DNA of 5,194 nt, from contig CALGAS010000621.1 of NCBI GenBank assembly GCA_937959175.1, forward strand, positions 1 through 5,194. The letters are read 5' to 3'. Made by a program: the position numbers and the translations under genes. How positions within the stretch are numbered: position 1 is the stretch's first letter; each line of letters starts with the position of its first letter. The stretch comes from an uncultured bacterium. GTDB taxonomy: Bacteria; Planctomycetota; Planctomycetia; Pirellulales; UBA1268. Shown one piece after another: positions 1-5,194 of the stretch. Below the pieces are notes generated by a model that made no database searches, was not told the DNA's origin, and saw nothing but the letters and a program-made list of their open reading frames with translations.

Positions 1-1720
1 GCCCTTCCCAGCGGAGCGTCAGCCGGCCGTCGCCGGTGAACCGGCCGATGGCCGTCGCCTCCACGCCCTCGGCCGCCGCGATCGCCGCGATCTTGTTCCA
101 GGCCTCCGGCGGTACCGCCAGCACCATCCGCTCCTGGGCCTCGGAGATCCAGACCTCGGTGGCCGAGAGCCCAGCGTATTTCAGCGGCACGCGGTCGAGG
201 TCGACCTCGGCCCCGAGCGTGGCGGCCATCTCGCCGACGGCGCTGGAGAGCCCGCCGGCGCCGCAGTCGGTGATCGCATGGAAGAGATCATGCCGGGCCG
301 CCTCGAGGACGAACTCGGTGAGCGTCTTCTCGTGAATCGCGTGGCCGATTTGAACCGCCCCCCCCGACTCGGTCTCGCTCTCGCTGGAAAGCTCGATGCT
401 CGAGAAGGTCGCCCCGTGGATCCCGTCGCGGCCGGTGCGGCCGCCGGCGACCACGACCAGATCGCCCACGGCCGGGGCCGCCTCAGCATGACCGCGGGGC
501 ATGATTCCGACGGTGCCGCAGAAGACCAGCGGGTTGCCGAGGTAGCCGGGATCGAAGGCGACCGCTCCTGCAATCGTCGGAATGCCCATCCGGTTGCCAT
601 AGTCGCGGACGCCAGCCACCACGCCGGCCAAGAGCCGCCGCGGCGGGATCACGCCCGGCGGGATCTCGGCGGCGGGCGTGTCGAGCGGGGCGACGCAGAA
701 GACGTCGAGGTTGGCGATCGGCCGGGCGGCCAGGCCGGTGCCGAGCACGTCGCGGATCACGCCACCCAGCCCGGTCGCAGCGCCGCCGTAGGGCTCGATC
801 GCGGAGGGGTGGTTGTGGGTCTCGACCTTGACGCAGATATCGTGGTCGCCGTCGAAGCGGACGACGCCCGAGTTGTCGCGAAACACGCTCACGCACCAGT
901 CGCCCGCTCCCAGCGACCGGCGAATCGTCTGGGTGGCTGCGAAGACCGTCTCCTTGAGCAGGTTGTCGTAGGCGACCCTCCCGGCCGGGCCCTCGTGCTC
1001 GACGGGGCTGGTGAGCGTCTTGTGGCAGCAGTGCTCGCTCCAGGTCTGGGCGATCGTCTCGAGCTCGATCTCGGCCGGGTCGCGGCCGAGAGTGCGGAAG
1101 TGGTCGCGGACGGCTGCCAGCTCCGCTGCCGAGAGCGCCAGGCACCGCTCGCGGGAGAGCCGCTCGAGGGCTGCATCGTCGAGCCCCTCGAGCGAGACCT
1201 TGGGCCGGGAGAACTCCCAGCTGCCGCCGCCGGCCAGGGTTCGCAGCGAGAGGCGGCCGATCACGACCTCGTGGATCGCCTCGTTGGCCACCAGCCGGCG
1301 GGCCAGTTCCCGGGCGGCCGCGGCATCCATTGGCGGCAGCCAATACTTCCGCAGGCTGCGGACGGCGATGCCCGGATGCCCGAGCGTGGCCAACGCCTCG
1401 GCGGCCGTCAGCCCGGCCGGGTCGGTGACGCCCGGCTTGGGCAGCACGTGCACGACGGTCGGGAGGCCGTCGATGGCGGCCGTCAGCCCGGCTGCCGTCG
1501 GCTCGTCGATCAGGCAGGTCTCGGTGACTGGATCGACGAGCAGGGCCGCTGCGATCCCGTCGAGGTCGGCCCGCGAGATCGCTCCCTCCAGCAGCCAGCC
1601 GGCGGCGGTTCGAACAGTCGCCGGGGCGGGCAGGCCGGCCGCCTCCGCGGCGGTGATCAGCTCCCGGGCCAGCGGGTCGGCCGCGGGATCTCGCGGGGAG
1701 ACGTCAACTTCCCAGAGCAT
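1..1720 (-). CDS. purL: Phosphoribosylformylglycinamidine synthase (PurL), N-terminal 573 residues; 3' end outside window
   Basis: This is the cytoplasmic enzyme that converts FGAR, ATP and glutamine to FGAM in de novo purine synthesis. The frame is open from the ATG at 1720 to the left edge (573 codons), so the gene is cut by the window. Residues 1-128 form a PurS-like N-terminal part, including VHVLPKPGVTDPAG (90-103) and VRSLRKYWL (120-128). The PurL core follows: TWSEHCCHKT (226-235, His230 matching the conserved catalytic-region His), VKVETHNHPS (297-306, with EPYGGAATGLGG just after), GGRTGRDGIHGATFSS (426-441), SGGAVQIG (452-459) and ITDCGAGGLSSA (483-494). These motifs are diagnostic of FGAM synthase. 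The N-terminal extension puts it in the long PurL class; from family knowledge about 950-1000 residues are expected. Whether a glutaminase (PurQ) domain is fused or separate cannot be seen. An AAGGA Shine-Dalgarno eight bases upstream supports Met at 1720; an in-frame ATG at 1738 would add six residues but is less likely. The start overlaps the end of tyrA by 17 bases, which suggests translational coupling. Confidence 0.96.
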   Translation of the reverse strand, partial: MLWEVDVSPRDPAADPLARELITAAEAAGLPAPATVRTAAGWLLEGAISRADLDGIAAALLVDPVTETCLIDEPTAAGLTAAIDGLPTVVHVLPKPGVTDPAGLTAAEALATLGHPGIAVRSLRKYWLPPMDAAAARELARRLVANEAIHEVVIGRLSLRTLAGGGSWEFSRPKVSLEGLDDAALERLSRERCLALSAAELAAVRDHFRTLGRDPAEIELETIAQTWSEHCCHKTLTSPVEHEGPAGRVAYDNLLKETVFAATQTIRRSLGAGDWCVSVFRDNSGVVRFDGDHDICVKVETHNHPSAIEPYGGAATGLGGVIRDVLGTGLAARPIANLDVFCVAPLDTPAAEIPPGVIPPRRLLAGVVAGVRDYGNRMGIPTIAGAVAFDPGYLGNPLVFCGTVGIMPRGHAEAAPAVGDLVVVAGGRTGRDGIHGATFSSIELSSESETESGGAVQIGHAIHEKTLTEFVLEAARHDLFHAITDCGAGGLSSAVGEMAATLGAEVDLDRVPLKYAGLSATEVWISEAQERMVLAVPPEAWNKIAAIAAAEGVEATAIGRFTGDGRLTLRWEG

Positions 1721-2552
1721 CGCGGCTTTCCTTGGCATGCTCGAGCAGGTCGACCAGTCGGCGGCGGTCGCCCGCCTCGATGGCGGCGAGCATCCGTTCA
1801 GAGGCCACCAGGATTCGCCGCATGGCCACCGCGACGGGGCCGGCGTTATCCAGGAGGATGTCAGCCCAGAGTTCTGGATCGCCGGCGGCGATCCGGGTGG
1901 TGTCTCGCCAGCCACCGGCGGCGTAGGGGAGGTCGGCTCCCGGCGTGGAGGCGGCCACCGCGGCAGCCGCGAGGTGCGGGGCATGGCTCGTCGCTGCCAC
2001 GACGCGGTCGTGATCGCGGGGGCTCATGATCTTCACGGTGCTGCCGAGCGCCGACCAGAAGCGGCCGGCGTCCTCCAGATCGTCTCTCGGTGTCGTCTCG
2101 GCCGGCGTCAGAATCACGGTCCGCTCGGCGAACAAGTCGCCATCGGCTGCCCCAGGCCCGCGGTGGTGGCTGCCGGCCAGCGGATGGGCTCCGACAAACC
2201 GGCCCCGGCGGATCGGGCGGCGGCTTTCCCAGGCGGCCACGATCGACGACTTGGTGCTGCCGGCATCGGTCAACAGCGTTCCGGGGCGGACCTCCTTGTC
2301 GACCGCTTCCAGCAGCCGCGGGATGATCGTCACCGCGGTGGCGACGACGACCAGATCGGCCCCGGCTGCCGCCCCGGGATCGAGGGCTGTTTCGGTGACC
2401 GCGCCAGCCGCCAGCGCCGCCTCGAGCGATCTCCGCGAGCGGCCGATTCCGATCACTCGACTCGCCAGGCGGCGGCCCAGGATCGCCCGCCCGATCGAGC
2501 CGCCGATCAGCCCCACACCCACGATTGCGATAGTCGGCCAGGAGGGATTCAT
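1704..2552 (-). CDS. tyrA: Prephenate/arogenate dehydrogenase (TyrA family)
   Basis: This cytoplasmic enzyme oxidatively decarboxylates prephenate (or arogenate) on the route to tyrosine. The 282-residue protein is of usual length for a monofunctional TyrA, with neither a chorismate mutase nor an ACT domain. Residues 1-20 contain the Rossmann nucleotide-binding loop IAIVGVGLIGGS (8-19). Further family motifs are TDAGSTK (95-101), FVGAHPLAGS (119-128), SHAPHLAA (189-196) and GGWRDTTRIAAGDPELW (213-229). By analogy with the Aquifex aeolicus enzyme, Ser99, His123, His190/His193 and Arg220 are the likely catalytic and substrate residues. The end of the second Rossmann strand reads GIGRSRRS (35-42), with no acidic residue, which suggests NADP rather than NAD. 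Substrate choice cannot be read from sequence. No clear Shine-Dalgarno precedes the ATG at 2552, but the Rossmann motif begins six residues in, so the start fits the fold. The stop overlaps the purL start, so the two are probably one transcript with tyrA first. Confidence 0.94.
   Translation of the reverse strand: MNPSWPTIAIVGVGLIGGSIGRAILGRRLASRVIGIGRSRRSLEAALAAGAVTETALDPGAAAGADLVVVATAVTIIPRLLEAVDKEVRPGTLLTDAGSTKSSIVAAWESRRPIRRGRFVGAHPLAGSHHRGPGAADGDLFAERTVILTPAETTPRDDLEDAGRFWSALGSTVKIMSPRDHDRVVAATSHAPHLAAAAVAASTPGADLPYAAGGWRDTTRIAAGDPELWADILLDNAGPVAVAMRRILVASERMLAAIEAGDRRRLVDLLEHAKESRDALGS
1729..1733 (-). promoter_or_regulatory. Ribosome binding site of purL inside the tyrA 3' end
   Basis: The minus strand reads AAGGA followed by an eight-base spacer and the ATG at 1720-1718. 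It lies within the last codons of tyrA. It decides in favour of the start at 1720 over the in-frame ATG at 1738-1736, which lies upstream of this site. Confidence 0.6.
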
Positions 2553-2711
2553 AAGCGGCGGGGGCTTGGGGCATCACGCAGGACGAGTTTTTTACCAGAT
2601 GAACCGGCCGGGCGCGAGGCCCTCGAGAAAGCCGCTGGCGGCTACCATGAAGGGCGGTGACAAAACGGCCAGCCGGGCCTTCCGTGGAGCCGGAATACAG
2701 AGGATGCCGAC
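2553..2711. promoter_or_regulatory. Divergent intergenic region between tyrA and the HEAT-repeat gene
   Basis: These 159 bases separate two divergently transcribed genes and so must hold, or lie close to, both promoters. On the minus strand TGGTAAAAAA (2597-2588) resembles an extended -10 element and would start a leader of roughly 28 bases for tyrA, but no good -35 is visible. On the plus strand I see no convincing -35/-10 pair upstream of 2712. There is no riboswitch or attenuator peptide that I can recognise. The role is inferred mainly from gene orientation. Confidence 0.35.
2699..2703 (+). promoter_or_regulatory. Ribosome binding site of the HEAT-repeat gene
   Basis: AGAGG is followed by an eight-base spacer and the ATG at 2712. 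It supports Met1 over the in-frame Met4 (ATG at 2721), for which the spacing would be 17 bases. Confidence 0.5.
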
Positions 2712-3662
2712 ATGACCGACATGCCGCAGCCCCTGTCCATCCGGTGTCGTCGTCGAGTCGCGGGCCGCCGCGGGGTCGCTCGCGGGCGTGCTGGTGTGAG
2801 GGCGGCCGCTTTATTCGGAGCCATGATCGGGCTCGTGTCGCCGGCGGCCGCTGGTCGTGCCGATGCTGCCGAGCCGCCCCGCACGCAGGCGGAGCGGATG
2901 GCCGCCCTCGGCCTGATCCGCTATCGCGGAGCCTGGCGGACCTCCCAGGAAATCGAGTTGATCGAGCGGGGCGAGGCGGCGACGCGGGGCCAGGTCGAGT
3001 GGAAGGTGAAGATCAAGCGGCTGCGGCGAAGCCTCGCCCAGCCCGCGACGGCAGACCAAGCCGCCGAGGAACTCCGCGAGATCTCCGACCCGCTGGCCGT
3101 CCCAGCCCTGGCGGAGGCCTTTGCCGCCGAGCAGAACTATCAGGTGCGGTGCTGCTACCTCGAGAGTCTCGCTCGGATCCGCTCGCCGGAAGCCCTTGCG
3201 ATCCTCGTCGGCGTGGCCCGGGACCATCCCGATTCCGAGACGAGGATCACCGCCGTCGAGCACCTCGTGACGATTGGGCCCCATCAGGCCGTCGCACCGC
3301 TGGTGGCCTCGCTGGCCAGCAGCGATAACGCCCAGGTGAATCGAGCGGCCGAGGCCCTGGGGCAGCTCGGCGTGCCCGCGGCGATCGGCCCTTTGATCGA
3401 CGCCCTCGAGACCCGGCATGTGGTCACGACCGGCGGGGGCCAGCCGGCCGGCTCGACTAGCGCCACCTTCACGCCGCAGGGGGGCGGGCTCTCGATGGGC
3501 GGCGGCCCGAAGCAGAAGGTCGTCAGCGTCCGCAACGATCGGGTGCTTGAGGCGCTCGTCACGCTGACCGGAGAGAACTTCGAATGGAACGCCGCAGCCT
3601 GGCGGGCCTGGCTGGTCAACCAGCGGCGGCTCCCCGACGACTTCGACCCCCGCCGCGATTGA
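2712..3662 (+). CDS. Exported HEAT-repeat protein, planctomycete type, function unknown
   Basis: This 316-residue protein probably acts outside the cytoplasm as a protein-binding scaffold; no enzymatic motif is visible. The N-terminus has a long basic stretch (nine Arg between residues 11 and 30), a hydrophobic core at about 31-47 (AAALFGAMIGLVSPAAA) and a possible cleavage site near ADAAEPP (50-56), consistent with a signal peptide or a membrane anchor. Residues 63-82 contain GLIRYRGAWRTSQE, a short aromatic motif I recognise from many planctomycete secreted proteins. Residues 112-233 form about four HEAT-like helical repeats (for example DPLAVPALAEAF, SPEALAILVGVA, PHQAVAPLVASL, VPAAIGPLIDAL). 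A Gly/Ser/Thr-rich insert (239-265) follows, then a conserved-looking tail with LTGENFEWNAAAWRAW (285-300). A Shine-Dalgarno at 2699-2703 supports the start. It is divergent from tyrA and convergent with the downstream membrane protein gene, so it appears to be a single-gene unit. The repeat assignment is by eye; the biological role is unknown. Confidence 0.85.
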   Translation: MTDMPQPLSIRCRRRVAGRRGVARGRAGVRAAALFGAMIGLVSPAAAGRADAAEPPRTQAERMAALGLIRYRGAWRTSQEIELIERGEAATRGQVEWKVKIKRLRRSLAQPATADQAAEELREISDPLAVPALAEAFAAEQNYQVRCCYLESLARIRSPEALAILVGVARDHPDSETRITAVEHLVTIGPHQAVAPLVASLASSDNAQVNRAAEALGQLGVPAAIGPLIDALETRHVVTTGGGQPAGSTSATFTPQGGGLSMGGGPKQKVVSVRNDRVLEALVTLTGENFEWNAAAWRAWLVNQRRLPDDFDPRRD

Positions 3663-3694
3663 TGCGACCGGCTGCCGAGGCGGTCCGGGGCCAC

Positions 3695-5032
3695 CTACGC
3701 GGCCCGGCGGCGGGGGAACCAGTCGGCCTCGACGATCAGCAGGGCCACGCGGTTCTCGAGGTTCGGCCGGAAGACCACCAGGAGGAGCACCGGCAGCCAC
3801 CAGGCCATAAAGAGCCCGCCGTTGTGGGCCTTCCAGAACTGCGTTCCCAGCAGCACCGCCGCAGTGCAGCTCATCAGCGTGCCGAGGTTCTTGGGGGCCG
3901 GCCAGATCGCCAGCGTCGCCATCATCGCGATGAAGGCCGCCAGGACCGGCAGCCGGAAGACGCCGTCGCTGGAGGGCAGGGCCCAGAAGCCTTCCAGGGA
4001 GACGTCATTGGGGAAGATCCAGCCGAACATCTGCCGCAGCTGGCCGAGGAAGACCGCCGCGTCGGGCGAGGTGAACCAGAGGGCGACAACCAGGGCAAGA
4101 AGCGCCGCCCCCACGCCCAGAGCAAACCGCCGCACGCCCCGCTCCCAGTAGAAGCTGCACCACAGCGGCAGCAGGAAGACCGGATAGTAGATCGTGCCGA
4201 TCGCCAGCCCGATCAGGGATCCGGCGATGAAGGGATTGCGGTAGGCGGCCACCGCCCAGATGACGAGCGCTCCCGGCAGCAGATGATCGACGCTGCCGTT
4301 CATCCAGGCGGTGTAGGGCATCAGCAGAAAGAGCACCGCCGCGGCGATTCCCAGCCGGGCATTGTCGAAGTGCCGCCAGCCGATGAAGACCATCCCCGCC
4401 ACGATCGCGATCTGGGCGATGATCGCCATCACCCGGGCGGTCGTTTCGTGGACCTGCCGGCGGGTGAGGTCTTCCTCTTGCTCGTCGCCCGGCTCGTCGG
4501 GCGCGAGAAACTGCCGGGTCGAGATCTGGGGCAGCAGGAAGAGCAGCGGATAGCCCGGGCCGTGCTTGGCCAGCTGGTCGACATCGACCTCGCCGGCCCG
4601 CTCGCCGAGCCGTTCGGCAGCCGCAGCGCTCTCGACGTCGTCGCGATGGGGCTTGGAGTTGACGACGTTGGCCAGCAGGAAGACCAGCAGCGAGCAGCCC
4701 AAAAAGACCAGCCCGCCGGTGGTGAGGTTGGGCTCGAGCATCGGCCGCCGGACCATCATCGAGTCGCAGAGCATCCGCACCAGGAACGCTGCCGAGACGG
4801 CGTAGATCCACCAGAAGCCAAGCGTCCGGGCGGCGAGCTTCGCCGACTCCGTCTCCCCGACGTACTCCAGGGCGACCAGCCCCGGAGCGAGCAGCACCAG
4901 CCCGATCAGGTCGAGGTTTCGGATGCTCCAGAGCCGGTTGAACTTGAAGAACAGCGCGATCGAGAGCAGCGACGCCAGATAGAACCAGGTCGTCAGCCGG
5001 ACCGGATAATATTGGAAGAGGATCTCGCTCAT
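3695..5032 (-). CDS. Conserved polytopic membrane protein, function unknown (possible GT-C-like fold)
   Basis: This is a 445-residue inner-membrane protein with about 11-12 hydrophobic segments, at roughly 13-30, 40-58, 71-87, 104-123, 201-218, 226-243, 249-264, 267-290, 303-321, 361-377, 385-398 and 405-421. A charged, non-membrane loop of about 75 residues (124-198) divides a four-helix N-terminal part from an eight-helix C-terminal part. The stretch NPFIAGSLIGLAIGT..YPVFLLPLW (266-291) recalls the helix pair after which GT87/DUF2029-type polyprenyl-linked mannosyltransferases are recognised, but I see no clear catalytic Asp motif in the first periplasmic loop, so a glycosyltransferase role is only a guess. 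The start is placed at the ATG at 5032 (MSEILFQYYP). The frame is open to an ATG at 5176, but that 48-residue extension is Arg/Gly/Pro-rich and unlike a membrane protein start. No good Shine-Dalgarno is seen. It ends 32 bases from the convergent HEAT-repeat gene. Confidence 0.8.
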   Translation of the reverse strand: MSEILFQYYPVRLTTWFYLASLLSIALFFKFNRLWSIRNLDLIGLVLLAPGLVALEYVGETESAKLAARTLGFWWIYAVSAAFLVRMLCDSMMVRRPMLEPNLTTGGLVFLGCSLLVFLLANVVNSKPHRDDVESAAAAERLGERAGEVDVDQLAKHGPGYPLLFLLPQISTRQFLAPDEPGDEQEEDLTRRQVHETTARVMAIIAQIAIVAGMVFIGWRHFDNARLGIAAAVLFLLMPYTAWMNGSVDHLLPGALVIWAVAAYRNPFIAGSLIGLAIGTIYYPVFLLPLWCSFYWERGVRRFALGVGAALLALVVALWFTSPDAAVFLGQLRQMFGWIFPNDVSLEGFWALPSSDGVFRLPVLAAFIAMMATLAIWPAPKNLGTLMSCTAAVLLGTQFWKAHNGGLFMAWWLPVLLLVVFRPNLENRVALLIVEADWFPRRRAA

Positions 5033-5194
5033 GCCCGTGTCGGCCGGGTGCGGGGGCCGTCGCCAACCCCGTAGCGTACGCTCCAGCCCCGGGAGCCTGC
5101 AAAACGCACCGGCACGGGCCCACCCCTCGCGAACCCGTATTCCGTGGATCCTCGGGTTGGAAAAGGGTACAGGCACCTCGCTTCGCTCGGAGCC
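5033..5194. promoter_or_regulatory. Upstream region of the membrane protein gene
   Basis: This non-coding stretch runs from the membrane protein start to the right edge. It should contain that gene's promoter, but I see no convincing -35/-10 pair in it. The last 36 bases are repeat-like and are listed separately. Confidence 0.3.
5159..5194. repeat. Possible dispersed REP-like repeat with imperfect hairpin at window edge
   Basis: The segment contains GGGTACAGGCACC followed by TCGCTTCGCTCGGAGCC. GGCACC and GGAGCC (5172-5177 and 5189-5194) can pair with one A-A mismatch around a TCGC/GCTC-rich loop, and GGTACAGGCACC is itself nearly palindromic. From memory, phrases of the type 'AAAAGG(T/G)xCxAGGCACC' and 'CTCGCTTCGCTCGG' recur between genes in planctomycete and other high-GC genomes, some near REP-associated transposases. 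Only one copy lies in the window and it is cut by the edge, so repetition cannot be shown here. Confidence 0.3.

Noticed and set aside
2588..2593. T6 run upstream of tyrA as an intrinsic terminator
   Set aside because: No stable GC-rich stem directly precedes it on the plus strand and no gene ends nearby. It fits better as an AT-rich promoter element for tyrA.
278..2660. Long plus-strand open frames (278-2029 and 1011-2660) antisense to purL and tyrA
   Set aside because: Their translations are Arg/Gly/Pro/Ala-rich without motifs, while the opposite strand encodes clear PurL and TyrA motifs. They are typical GC-driven shadow frames.
3685..3707. Hairpin CCGGGGCC / GGCCCGG at the convergent gene junction as a bidirectional terminator
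   Set aside because: The seven-pair stem has one bulged G, its loop contains the membrane protein stop codon, and no T-tract follows on either strand. It is equally expected by chance in such GC-rich DNA.
2811..3800. 329-codon minus-strand open frame antisense to the HEAT-repeat gene
   Set aside because: It has no recognisable domain and is Gly/Pro/Arg-rich. The plus-strand frame has a ribosome site, an export signal and repeats.
3584..5074. 496-codon plus-strand open frame antisense to the membrane protein gene
   Set aside because: It is a charged, low-complexity translation (Gln/Glu/Arg/Pro) and a mirror of a strongly hydrophobic protein on the other strand, so it is taken as a shadow.
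5033..5176. 48-residue N-terminal extension of the membrane protein to an ATG at 5176
   Set aside because: The extension is Arg/Gly/Pro-rich and unlike a membrane protein start, and it would read through the repeat-like segment. MSEILFQYYP at 5032 looks like the natural N-terminus.

Overview
This high-GC window (strong G/C bias at third codon positions) looks like a chromosomal housekeeping segment from a member of the Planctomycetota. The assignment rests on three things recalled from family knowledge, not searched: a PurL with a long PurS-like N-terminus beginning MLWEV; a secreted HEAT-repeat protein carrying a 'GLIRYRGAWRTSQE' motif and an 'LTGENFEWN...AWRAW' tail; and a large polytopic membrane protein beginning MSEILFQYYP, of a kind I associate with planctomycete genomes.

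Layout, left to right. Positions 1-1720 (minus) hold the N-terminal 573 residues of PurL, whose 3' end lies beyond the left edge. Positions 1704-2552 (minus) hold a complete TyrA-family prephenate/arogenate dehydrogenase whose last 17 bases overlap the purL start, so the two are probably co-transcribed tyrA-purL. A 159-base divergent intergenic region (2553-2711) follows. Positions 2712-3662 (plus) encode an exported HEAT-repeat protein. It converges, with a 32-base gap, on a minus-strand gene at 3695-5032 for a polytopic inner-membrane protein of unknown function with a faint resemblance to GT-C glycosyltransferases. Positions 5033-5194 are non-coding and end at the right edge in a possible dispersed repeat or hairpin.

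Functionally, the tyrA-purL pair combines tyrosine biosynthesis with the fourth step of purine biosynthesis; both are core anabolic enzymes and no closer link is evident. The HEAT-repeat and membrane proteins have no assigned role and are not in an operon with the others. No RNA genes, mobile-element genes, CRISPR arrays or defence-type cassettes were seen. I found no convincing undescribed system. The points most worth a second look are the PurS-PurL fusion architecture, the likely NADP preference of TyrA, the planctomycete-type HEAT protein, the uncharacterised membrane protein and the repeat-like right edge.
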